Below, piece by piece: positions 1 to 7,231 of a stretch of 8,186 bases of DNA. The notes under the pieces were generated by a model, which saw nothing but the letters and a program-made list of their open reading frames with translations, ran no database searches and was not told the origin of the DNA. The stretch spans positions 1 through 8,186 of the forward strand of contig CAZMRK010000596.1 in NCBI GenBank assembly GCA_964568355.1, given 5' to 3'. This DNA is from JAJPJX01 sp964568355 (GTDB lineage: Bacteria; Acidobacteriota; Terriglobia; Bryobacterales; Bryobacteraceae). A program made the position numbers and the translations under genes. The first letter of the stretch is position 1, and each line of letters starts with the position of its first letter.

Positions 1-9
1 CCGCTCCCT

Positions 10-15
10 TATAGT
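10..15 (+). promoter_or_regulatory. -10 half of the circle-junction promoter (left end)
   Basis: TATAGT lies directly after the left core CT. When the ends of the excised element join at CT, the -35 hexamer of the right end (1633-1638) sits exactly 17 bases upstream (15 right-end bases plus CT). In the integrated form the sequence 17 bases upstream is flanking DNA outside the window, so activity here cannot be judged. The same bases are also the right donor sequence read by the guide at 279-286. Confidence 0.8.
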
Positions 16-131
16 TACTCCGAAAGGAGTTTTAAAAGGGGTAGGTTTTCCACAGCCGCCGCAGGGGCGAGTTGTGAAAAAAAGCTCATTCGGTTGCCGT
101 CGGCGACGGTCGGTGGCAAGTTGGGAAGGAG

Positions 132-233
132 CAGGCATCCCGCGGATACGAATACCGCTTCCTGGCAACAGGGTTGTTGTTGGCTCAACTGACCCATGCC
201 TGCCGTAAGACTTTCGGCCGCGGGATGCGCCTG
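132..233 (+). other. Target-binding loop of the bridge RNA with left and right target guides
   Basis: The outer stem is CATCCCGCGG (136-145) with CCGCGGGATG (218-227), extended by CAGG (132-135) with CCTG (230-233). Inside it, CGAA (149-152) pairs with TTCG (213-216). The left target guide CCGCTTCCT (155-163) equals the left flank plus core, CCGCTCC-CT (1-9), except for one T-for-C that still allows a U-G wobble with the bottom strand. An upper stem follows: GGC 164-166 / GCC 198-200, GGGT 171-174 / ACCC 192-195, GTTG 179-182 / CAAC 186-189. The right target guide CCGTAAG (203-209) is the exact reverse complement of core plus right flank, CT-TACGG (1654-1660). Left guide, hairpin, right guide is the order described for IS621. 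Confidence 0.85.
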
Positions 234-301
234 GTTTCCAGAACGAATACTCAGATGTAGTCTGGGCTTCCAGACTCTACTATAAGGCTTTCGCGGAAAC
301 C
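233..301 (+). other. Donor-binding loop of the bridge RNA with left and right donor guides
   Basis: The outer stem is GGTTTCC (233-239) with GGAAACC (295-301), then CGAA (244-247) with TTCG (290-293). The left donor guide ACTCAGATGT (249-258) is identical to the last ten bases of the right end (1644-1653), directly before the core. A perfect hairpin AGTCTGG-GCTT-CCAGACT (259-276) follows. The right donor guide ACTATAAG (279-286) is the exact reverse complement of core plus left end, CT-TATAGT (8-15). Base 233 could belong to either this stem or the target-loop stem. Confidence 0.87.
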
Positions 302-340
302 CGGTCCTGCCTGCCTGATTCTTTTCTTTTCCGATAACCT

Positions 341-1636
341 ATGACGAGCGAGTTTGCCGCCTATATTGGCATCGATTGGGCCGACCAGAAGCACTTCTAC
401 ACGCTGCGCACCGCCGGAGGCGAGACCCAGCGTGGCCAGTTGGACAACACGCCCCAGGCGGTAGCAGTTTGGGCCATGGAATTGGCTCGGCGTTTCGGCG
501 GCCGGCCGGTGGCGGTGGCGCTGGAGCAGGCGCGCGGCGCTGTCATTGCCATGCTGTGGAAGTATGCCCACCTGGTGGTGTTTGCCATTCCCCCCAACAC
601 GCTGAGCGAGTATCGCCAAGCGTTGCGGCCCTCTGGGGCCAAGAGTGACGCGGTGGACGCCGATCTAGCGCTGGAGTTGCTCTGCCGCCACCGGGAGCGA
701 CTGCGGCGGTTGGAGGCGGACACGTTGCCCACCCGGCGGCTGCAGTTTCTCACTCAGCAACGGCGGCGACTGGTGGACGAGCATACCCGCCAGCGGCAGC
801 GTCTGGCGGCTTGGCTGAAACAGGTGTTTCCGCAGATCCTGGAGTGGTTCGACGATCCGGCTTCGGCTCTGGTGGGGAAACTGCTGCAGCGCTGGCCGAC
901 GTTGGAAGCGCTGCAGAAAGCCACGCCGCGCAGCCTGCGGAGTTTCTTCCAAAAGCAGAACTGCCGCCGCCCAGAACGCATGGAAGCGCGCATCGCGGCG
1001 ATCGGCTCGGCCGTGCCAGCCACCAACGATGCGGCGCTGCTGGAGACGGCGCAGATGGCGATGGCGCAGTTGGTGGCGGCACTGGAGCAGTTGCGGCACA
1101 GCATTGCCGCGTTCGACCGGAAGATCGCCGAGGTCTATGCCACCCACGAGGATGCGGCGCTGGTAGGGTCGTTTCCCGGGGTGGGACCGGTGTTGGGGCC
1201 GCGGCTGATCGCGGCCTTGGGCACGCGGCGGGAGCGCTTCGCTGCAGCCGAACAGCTAGCCTGCTTTGCCGGCATTGCGCCGGTGACCCAGGCCAGCGGA
1301 AAGCAACGCTGGATCCACTGGCGCCTGGCCTGCTCGCAGTTTATTCGCCAGAGCTTCCACGAATGGGCCGGTTGCTCGATTCGCTGCTGCGACTGGGCCC
1401 GTCAACACTACGACCAGCAGCGGGACAAAGGCAACGGCCACCACGCCGCGCTGCGCTCGGTGGCCTTCAAATGGATCCGCATCCTCTATCGCTGCTGGCG
1501 GGACCGCACACCCTACTCTGAGCAGATCTATCTCAGCCGCCGTCCGCCGCGCCGACCCAAGTCGGGCTCGGCGGCCTCCACGCTGCAGTGGAAATCCTGT
1601 GCAGGATTCTTCAAGCTTTCTCAACTTCCCTCTTGA
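341..1636 (+). CDS. IS110-family transposase (DEDD/serine bridge recombinase), 431 aa
   Basis: This RNA-guided recombinase excises the element as a circle and inserts it at bridge-RNA-specified sites. The N-terminal DEDD (RuvC-like) domain has the expected acidic residues: D12 in YIGIDWADQKH, E62 in ALEQARG, and D103/D106 in KSDAVDADLALELL. A coiled-coil-like arginine/glutamine-rich middle (about 130-260) leads to the Tnp_20 domain with SFPGVGPVLGPRLIAALG (277-294) and GIAPVTQASGK (311-321), whose S319 is the likely nucleophilic serine. The length of 431 residues and the tail LQWKSCAGFFKLS look complete. ATG 341 gives the family-typical start; no clear Shine-Dalgarno precedes it, only pyrimidine-rich sequence. 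The stop codon overlaps the -35 box of the junction promoter. No frameshift or missing catalytic residue is visible, so the protein should be functional. Confidence 0.95.
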   Translation: MTSEFAAYIGIDWADQKHFYTLRTAGGETQRGQLDNTPQAVAVWAMELARRFGGRPVAVALEQARGAVIAMLWKYAHLVVFAIPPNTLSEYRQALRPSGAKSDAVDADLALELLCRHRERLRRLEADTLPTRRLQFLTQQRRRLVDEHTRQRQRLAAWLKQVFPQILEWFDDPASALVGKLLQRWPTLEALQKATPRSLRSFFQKQNCRRPERMEARIAAIGSAVPATNDAALLETAQMAMAQLVAALEQLRHSIAAFDRKIAEVYATHEDAALVGSFPGVGPVLGPRLIAALGTRRERFAAAEQLACFAGIAPVTQASGKQRWIHWRLACSQFIRQSFHEWAGCSIRCCDWARQHYDQQRDKGNGHHAALRSVAFKWIRILYRCWRDRTPYSEQIYLSRRPPRRPKSGSAASTLQWKSCAGFFKLSQLPS

Positions 1637-1638
1637 CG
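1633..1638 (+). promoter_or_regulatory. -35 half of the circle-junction promoter (right end)
   Basis: TTGACG matches the sigma70 -35 consensus in five of six positions. It overlaps the transposase stop codon TGA (1634-1636), so the gene end and promoter half share bases. It forms a complete promoter only with TATAGT of the left end, after circularisation, at a 17-base spacing. This agrees with the known IS110 arrangement of -35 in the right end and -10 in the left end. Confidence 0.8.
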
Positions 1639-1655
1639 GACCAACTCAGATGTCT

Positions 1656-1716
1656 TACGGTCGCGGAACGGTAGGTGGGACCGCATAGCGCCGCGCGGTC
1701 CCACGCTAAAATAGCG
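1656..1716 (+). repeat. Right part of the target repeat: flank half-site plus strong hairpin
   Basis: Directly after the right core lies the right target half TACGGTCGCGG. It continues into a perfect ten-base-pair hairpin: GTGGGACCGC (1675-1684) with GCGGTCCCAC (1695-1704), loop of ten. A small hairpin CGCTA-(4)-TAGCG (1704-1716) follows. With the left half at 1-7, the empty site would read CCGCTCCCTTACGGTCGCGG, itself bounded by CCGC and GCGG. This looks like a structured intergenic repeat of the kind IS110 elements often use as targets. Other copies cannot be seen inside this window, so the claim that it is dispersed is an inference. Confidence 0.55.
1707..1712 (+). promoter_or_regulatory. 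Probable -10 box of coaA
   Basis: TAAAAT resembles the -10 consensus (five of six). It lies only seven bases before the GTG start at 1720, which would put the transcription start at or next to the start codon and make the mRNA leaderless. No convincing -35 is seen 17 bases upstream, where the hairpin loop lies. The box is downstream of the IS element, so the insertion need not have separated coaA from it. Confidence 0.4.
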
Positions 1717-1719
1717 AAT

Positions 1720-2679
1720 GTGATCAAAAGAGCGGCGGAGCTTGCCGGCGTTTCCCGGTATGTTTCCTTCAGCCGGGAAGAATGGGCACGCCTTCGCGCC
1801 GCCACCCCCCTCACGCTCAACGAAGCCGATGTGGCAGCTCTGCGCGGTATTAACGATAAGATATCCCTCCGCGAAGTGGTGGAAATTTATCTGCCGCTTT
1901 CGCGCCTGCTGAACCTATACGTCGCCGCGACGCAGGGTTTGTACAAAGTCACCGACCTGTTTCTGGGCAACCTGCCCGCGCGGGTGCCTTACGTGATCGG
2001 CATCGCCGGCAGCGTGGCGGTGGGCAAGAGCACCACGGCGCGCATCCTCCAGGCGCTGCTGGCCCGCTGGCCCAACCATCCCCAGGTCGACCTCATCACC
2101 ACCGACGGCTTCCTGTTCCCCAACTACATCCTGGAAGAACGCGGCCTGATGAAGCGCAAAGGCTTTCCGGAAAGCTACGATGTGCGCCGGCTGGTGCAGT
2201 TCCTGGCCGATGTGAAATCGGGCAAGCCGGAAGCGTTCGCCCCCGTTTACTCGCACCTGGCGTATGACATCCTGCCGGGCGAGGCCAAGGTGGTGCGACA
2301 GCCGGATGTGGTGATCGTGGAAGGGCTAAACGTGCTGCAGACGGCCGACGGAACTTCCGGGCGGCCGCTCCGCGTGTTCGTTTCCGATTTCTTCGATTTT
2401 TCGATCTACGTGGACGCCTCCGAGGCCAACATCCAGCAGTGGTACGTGGAGCGCTTCCTCATGCTGCGCGACACGGTGTTTCGCAACCACCATTCCTACT
2501 TTCACCGCTACGCGCACCTGACCACCGAAGAGGCCGAGCAGGTGGCGAAAGAGATCTGGAGCGAGATCAACAGCGTCAACCTGCGCGAGAACATCCTGCC
2601 CACCCGCGAGCGAGCCCACCTGATCCTGGAAAAGGGGCCGGCGCACTCGGTGCAGGGCGTGAAGCTGCGCAAAATCTGA
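1720..2679 (+). CDS. coaA: Type I pantothenate kinase, 319 aa
   Basis: It phosphorylates pantothenate with ATP to 4'-phosphopantothenate, the first and usually rate-controlling step of coenzyme A synthesis in the cytosol. Similarity to E. coli CoaA (316 aa) runs over the whole protein: YLPLSRLLN, the P-loop GSVAVGKST (about residues 97-105), ITTDGFL, ERGLMKRKGFPESYD, PVYSHLAYD, EGLNVLQ, VFVSDFFDFSIYVDA and ILPTRERAHLIL. The GTG at 1720 gives 319 residues, close to the family length. An earlier in-frame GTG at 1675 lies inside the upstream hairpin and adds 15 unconserved residues. No Shine-Dalgarno precedes 1720, which fits the nearby -10 box and a leaderless message. The gene stands alone, 65 bases after the IS element, and converges with groEL. 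Function is very secure; the start is less so. Confidence 0.95.
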   Translation: MIKRAAELAGVSRYVSFSREEWARLRAATPLTLNEADVAALRGINDKISLREVVEIYLPLSRLLNLYVAATQGLYKVTDLFLGNLPARVPYVIGIAGSVAVGKSTTARILQALLARWPNHPQVDLITTDGFLFPNYILEERGLMKRKGFPESYDVRRLVQFLADVKSGKPEAFAPVYSHLAYDILPGEAKVVRQPDVVIVEGLNVLQTADGTSGRPLRVFVSDFFDFSIYVDASEANIQQWYVERFLMLRDTVFRNHHSYFHRYAHLTTEEAEQVAKEIWSEINSVNLRENILPTRERAHLILEKGPAHSVQGVKLRKI

Positions 2680-2688
2680 CGCCAAACG

Positions 2689-2726
2689 CAAAACGGCCGC
2701 GTCCCCCTGAGGGAAAACGCGGCCGT
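2689..2726 (-). terminator. Rho-independent terminator of groES-groEL
   Basis: A perfect ten-base-pair stem joins ACGGCCGCGT (2693-2702) to ACGCGGCCGT (2717-2726), with CCC-TGA-GGG pairing inside the loop (2705-2713). Read on the minus strand, the stem is followed by TTTTGCGTTT, which is T-rich, so it mainly serves the groEL side. On the plus strand no T-run follows, but the stem may still help end coaA transcription. It fills the short space between the two convergent genes. Confidence 0.75.
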
Positions 2727-2746
2727 CTGACAAGCGATAGCCAGGA

Positions 2747-4375
<1,629 letters not shown>

Positions 4376-4387
4376 TCCGATGTCTCC

Positions 4388-4705
4388 TTAGCTAGCCTTT
4401 TTCGCTACTTTCGGGGCCGCGTCGAGGATACCCAGGACCTCATCCTCCCGCATGATCAGATACTCGTCGCCGTCCAGCTTGATGTCGCTGCCCGAGTACT
4501 TGCCAAACAGGATGTGGTCGCCTACCTGGACGTCCAGTGGGATCACCTTGCCGTCTTCCAGCCGTTTACCCTTGCCAACGGCCACCACCTCGCCTTCCTG
4601 GGGCTTCTCTTTGGCCGAGTCCGGAATGTAAAGGCCGCCCTGCATCTGCTCTTTTTCTTCAATTCTCTTGACCACAATTCGGTCGTACAACGGTCTTATC
4701 TTCAT
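4388..4705 (-). CDS. groES: Co-chaperonin GroES (Hsp10), 105 aa
   Basis: GroES is the heptameric lid of the GroEL chamber. The start MKIRPLYDRIVVKRIE and the end VGDHILFGKYSGSDIKLDGDEYLIMREDEVLGIL are diagnostic. The mobile loop that contacts GroEL is around residues 17-32, with GGLYIPDSA. A short C-terminal extension (DAAPKVAKKAS) makes it slightly longer than the usual 95-97 residues. ATG 4705 is preceded on the minus strand by GGAGG (4713-4717), seven bases away. It is the first gene of the operon, transcribed away from lptCA. The divergent intergenic region carries a CIRCE-like operator, so HrcA-type heat-shock control is likely. Confidence 0.98.
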   Translation of the reverse strand: MKIRPLYDRIVVKRIEEKEQMQGGLYIPDSAKEKPQEGEVVAVGKGKRLEDGKVIPLDVQVGDHILFGKYSGSDIKLDGDEYLIMREDEVLGILDAAPKVAKKAS

Positions 4706-4785
4706 GTAGGTACCTCCACGAATGAAGTTGTTTGTTTACGGATGGGAACCGGGGGATTCACACTACCGGCTCCGAGAAACAATTA

Positions 4786-4812
4786 TTAGCACACTCGCCC
4801 GTAGAGTGACAA
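4786..4812 (-). promoter_or_regulatory. CIRCE-like HrcA operator upstream of groES
   Basis: Read on the plus strand the site is TTAGCACAC-N9-GAGTGACAA; the CIRCE consensus is TTAGCACTC-N9-GAGTGCTAA. Eight of nine bases match in one arm and seven of nine in the other, with the exact nine-base spacer. It lies about 80 bases before the groES start, a normal place for repression by HrcA. The arms are not perfectly complementary, so the operator is slightly degenerate. No hrcA gene is in the window. Confidence 0.8.
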
Positions 4813-4870
4813 TATTTTCATGTAAGATACTGAAAATAAAGACTAATATTTTGCTTGACGCGGACGGTGA
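4813..4870 (-). promoter_or_regulatory. AT-rich presumptive groES promoter region
   Basis: This stretch is strikingly AT-rich compared with its surroundings and lies just upstream of the CIRCE-like site on the minus strand, where the groES promoter is expected. Several weak -10-like words are present on the minus strand (for example AATATT next to the operator, or TATTAG further up with a poor -35 at 17 bases). I cannot choose between them. Confidence 0.35.
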
Positions 4871-4913
4871 AAGTTCCGTAACAAAGCGGCTTCCGGGGAG
4901 GGAGAGGCCTTCC

Positions 4914-4922
4914 TGCTATAGT
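4914..4922 (+). promoter_or_regulatory. Probable extended -10 of the lptCA-lptB operon
   Basis: TGCTATAGT matches an extended -10 (TGnTATAAT) with one mismatch. It ends 12 bases before the ATG at 4935, giving a leader of only a few bases. No good -35 lies at normal spacing, as is common for extended -10 promoters. A TTGACG at 4855-4860 is too far upstream to serve it. Confidence 0.4.
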
Positions 4923-4934
4923 GGTGGAAGCACG

Positions 4935-7226
4935 ATGCGAGGTACGCGCTGGCTGATTCTGACTGCCATTCTGGCGATCCTCGGCGGCGTTGGTGTCACC
5001 TATCGTCTCCAAAAGAGAACACTCCAGGAACACGCTCCTCCGAAGCCCAGGCCCCTGCCGCGGGAACTGAACTCCACGCGGGAAGACTGGAACTATAGCC
5101 AGACCGATAACCACCGGATCATTGTCGAGATTCACGCCAAGAAATTCGGCCAGTCGGCGGACAATTCGCACGTCCTCCTGGAAGATGTGGAGCTGCACTT
5201 CTACCACAAAGAGGGCGACGAATACGACCTGGTGCGCAGCGCCCGGGCGGAGTTTTCGCCGACCGACAAGAAGCTCTTTTCCGACGGCGAGGTCCAGATC
5301 ACCCTGGGCATGCCGGCCGAGGGCAAACCCAAGCGCACGCTGGTGACCATCCGCTCCTCCGGAGTGACGTTTTTCAGCGACACCGGCAAGGCCACCACGG
5401 ACCGCCCCGCCAGCTTCACTTTTGAAAACGGCGACGGCACCTGCGTGGGCGCCTCCTACGATCCGGGCACCAAGGAACTCCACATGAACAGCCAGGCGGT
5501 GGTGAACTGGAAAGCGCCCGGTCCACATACCAAGCTGATGAAAATCGAGTCGGGCGAGCTGATCTACCGCGAGGCGGCCGCCACGATCTGGCTGGTCCCC
5601 TGGGCGCGAATGACGCGCGAAAACACGGTGGTGGAAGCCGGCCCCACCACGGTGATGCTGAAGGACCACGTGATTCATCAGATCGACGCGCTTATGGCGC
5701 ATGGAACCGACACCTATCCCAACCGCCGCCTGCAGTATGGCGCCGAGCATCTGTGGGTCGATTTCGACGACAATGGAGACGTTCAGAAGATTGCCGGAGC
5801 ACCCAAAGCGAACTTGATTTCGACCGCAGAGACCACCGAAACCACCATCACCGGCGACCGTGTGGACATGGCGTTCCAGACCATCGCGAACGAAAGCATC
5901 CTGACGGATGCCATTGTGAACGGCAACGGAGTGCTGGTGTCCAAGCCGCTGCCCCCTTCCGCGCCTTCCAAGGGCAGGGCCCAGCTTCCCGAAACCCGTA
6001 TTCTGCGCAGCCAGGTGATCCGCATGCACATGCGGCCGGGCGGGAAGGAACTGGATTCGATGGAAACCGACTCGGCGGGCATGCTGGAGTTTCTGCCCAA
6101 CAGTCCCGCGCAGCACCACCGCCTCCTGAATGGCGATAAATTCTGGATCCGCTACGGGCAGCAGAACCGCCTGGAGTCGTTCCGTACCGTCAACGCCAAA
6201 ACCCAGACCGACCCTACCCCCGAAGAGCGCCGGCGGAATCGCGCGCCGGTCTTTACCCGCAGCCGGAATCTGCTGGCGCAGTTCGACCCCAAGACCAGCC
6301 AGATGTCGCGCATGGAGCAGTGGGAAGACTTTTCTTACGAAGAAGGGGATCGCAAAGCGCGGGCCAGCAAAGCCACCCTCGATTCCACCGCCAACCAGAT
6401 TCTGCTCGAGACTTCGGCGCGCATGTGGGACTCGACCGGCTCCACCTCGGCCGACGTCATTCATATGGATCAGCACACCGGGAACTTCATCGCTGACGGA
6501 CATGTCAATTCCAGCCGCCTTCCCGATAAACAGAAGAAAACCTCCGATCTGCTGTCCGGCGACGCGCCTTTGCAGGGACTGGCGCAGAAAATGACCTCCG
6601 CCAACCGCAACCGGCGTATCCATTACGAAGGCGATGTGGTGCTGTGGCAGGGCGCCGACCGCCTGCAGGCGCAGCGCGTGGATATCGACCGCGAGAAGCG
6701 CAGTCTGCTGGCCAACGGGAACGTGATGACCCAATTCCATGAGGACCAGGACGACGATTCCGACAAATCGAACAAGTCGGAGAATGCGCGCAGCACGCCG
6801 GCCGGGCCTCCCATCTTCACCACGGTGCGGGCGGCGGATCTGGTGTATACCGAGCAGGACCGCCAGGCCCACTATCGTGGAAGCGTGGTGTTGCTCCGTC
6901 CGGGTCTGCAGGTAAAAGCGGACGATCTGAAGGCGTTTCTGGCCGAATCCGGATCGGATTCGCGATTGGATAAGGCCCTGGGAGAAGGCCACGTCCAGAT
7001 CGTGCAGACCACTCCGCTGCGCACTCGCACCGGGGTCGGCACCCACGGCGAATATTACACCTCCGACGATCGCATCGTGCTTCGCGGAGTGCCCGCGCTG
7101 CTGCAGGATAATGTGCGCGGCAACACGCGCGGCGGCGAATTGACCTATTTTTCCAACGATGATAGGCTGCTGGTAAATGGCTCTCCCGGCCAGCCCGCCG
7201 TCAGCCGGATCCGCAGAAAGAAATAG
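4935..7226 (+). CDS. Fused LptC-LptA lipopolysaccharide transport protein, 763 aa
   Basis: It probably forms the periplasmic bridge that carries lipopolysaccharide from the LptB-powered inner-membrane complex toward the outer membrane. An N-terminal anchor (WLILTAILAILGGVGVTY, 6-23) leaves the rest in the periplasm. Residues about 45-190 are LptC-like: WNYSQTDNHRIIVEIHAKK, HVLLEDVELHFYHKEG, LVRSARAEF, FSDGEVQI, a threonine-aspartate step (GKATTDRPASF). Later stretches are OstA/LptA-like beta-jellyroll sequence, such as ITGDRVDMAF (305-314), ASKATLDSTANQILL (477-491), RRIHYEGDVVLWQGADRLQA (560-579) and the end 633-750 with YRGSVVLLRPGLQVKADDL. A charged linker (602-620) separates two of them. 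ATG 4935 is chosen because the anchor follows directly; the frame is open back to 4722 but would cross the groES leader and CIRCE. lptB begins five bases after the stop. Canonical LptC and LptA are under 200 residues each, so this is a large fusion or expansion. Function is inferred from domain pattern and neighbour. Confidence 0.85.
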   Translation: MRGTRWLILTAILAILGGVGVTYRLQKRTLQEHAPPKPRPLPRELNSTREDWNYSQTDNHRIIVEIHAKKFGQSADNSHVLLEDVELHFYHKEGDEYDLVRSARAEFSPTDKKLFSDGEVQITLGMPAEGKPKRTLVTIRSSGVTFFSDTGKATTDRPASFTFENGDGTCVGASYDPGTKELHMNSQAVVNWKAPGPHTKLMKIESGELIYREAAATIWLVPWARMTRENTVVEAGPTTVMLKDHVIHQIDALMAHGTDTYPNRRLQYGAEHLWVDFDDNGDVQKIAGAPKANLISTAETTETTITGDRVDMAFQTIANESILTDAIVNGNGVLVSKPLPPSAPSKGRAQLPETRILRSQVIRMHMRPGGKELDSMETDSAGMLEFLPNSPAQHHRLLNGDKFWIRYGQQNRLESFRTVNAKTQTDPTPEERRRNRAPVFTRSRNLLAQFDPKTSQMSRMEQWEDFSYEEGDRKARASKATLDSTANQILLETSARMWDSTGSTSADVIHMDQHTGNFIADGHVNSSRLPDKQKKTSDLLSGDAPLQGLAQKMTSANRNRRIHYEGDVVLWQGADRLQAQRVDIDREKRSLLANGNVMTQFHEDQDDDSDKSNKSENARSTPAGPPIFTTVRAADLVYTEQDRQAHYRGSVVLLRPGLQVKADDLKAFLAESGSDSRLDKALGEGHVQIVQTTPLRTRTGVGTHGEYYTSDDRIVLRGVPALLQDNVRGNTRGGELTYFSNDDRLLVNGSPGQPAVSRIRRKK

Positions 7227-7231
7227 CCCGC

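Larger units (their letters stand above)
22..315 (+). ncRNA. IS110 bridge RNA (bispecific guide RNA), ends approximate
   Basis: The left-end region before the transposase folds into a run of nested helices and carries four guides. The 5' part has a hairpin at 46-80 (TTTT/AAAA, CACA/TGTG, CGCC/GGCG) and one at 97-109 (CCGTC-GGC-GACGG). The target-binding loop spans 132-233 and the donor-binding loop 233-301. The 5' end is estimated as about 7 bases after the -10 box TATAGT at 10-15. The 3' end is placed loosely after the donor-loop stem, before or within the T-rich stretch 318-330. The role is known for IS110 (IS621): the RNA holds donor junction and target together in the transposase tetramer. 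Here the helices and guides are seen directly; expression and exact ends are inferred. Confidence 0.85.
8..1655 (+). mobile_element. Complete IS110-family insertion sequence with its own bridge RNA
   Basis: The element contains an intact DEDD transposase (341-1636), a structured left end of about 330 bases and a right end of only 17 bases after the stop codon. Four independent guide matches within the left-end RNA place the boundaries at CT dinucleotides, 8-9 and 1654-1655; one CT is the core of the element and the other belongs to the target. There are no terminal inverted repeats and no target duplication beyond CT, as is normal for IS110. Removing one CT and everything between gives the empty site CCGCTCC-CT-TACGG. 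IS110 elements move as a circle whose joined ends transcribe a bridge RNA that pairs with both donor and target. Because the guides still match with only one wobble, the insertion looks recent or functional. The family is certain; the exact ends are inferred from the guide matches. Confidence 0.9.

Noticed and set aside
17..33. ACTCC-GAAA-GGAGT followed by TTT as a terminator
   Set aside because: Only five base pairs with a very short T-run, and it overlaps the predicted start of the bridge RNA.
46..54. TTTTCCACA as a DnaA box or replication origin
   Set aside because: It is a single imperfect copy inside a bridge-RNA hairpin, without a cluster or dnaA/dnaN neighbours.
148..155. ACGAATAC (also at 243-250) considered as the left target guide with the element starting at 250
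   Set aside because: That would leave the RNA outside the element. The guide CCGCTTCCT at 155-163 matching 1-9, the right donor guide matching 8-15 and the 17-base promoter spacing all support a boundary at 8-9.
249..258. ACTCAGATGT repeated at 1644-1653, at first taken as a 10-bp target-site duplication
   Set aside because: IS110 elements do not make such duplications. The copy at 249 lies inside the left-end RNA, and the boundary set by the other guides is at 8-9. The repeat is explained as left donor guide and its donor sequence.
1675..1719. Earlier GTG start for coaA
   Set aside because: It would place the start inside a ten-base-pair hairpin and upstream of the -10 box, and adds residues without similarity to CoaA.
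4722..4934. Upstream extension of the LptC-LptA reading frame
   Set aside because: The extension would encode the groES leader and CIRCE region, while the ATG at 4935 is followed directly by a membrane anchor.
4818..7046. 742-codon open frame on the minus strand opposite lptCA
   Set aside because: It is a GC-bias shadow with histidine- and glycine-rich nonsense composition; the plus-strand protein has clear domains and operon context.
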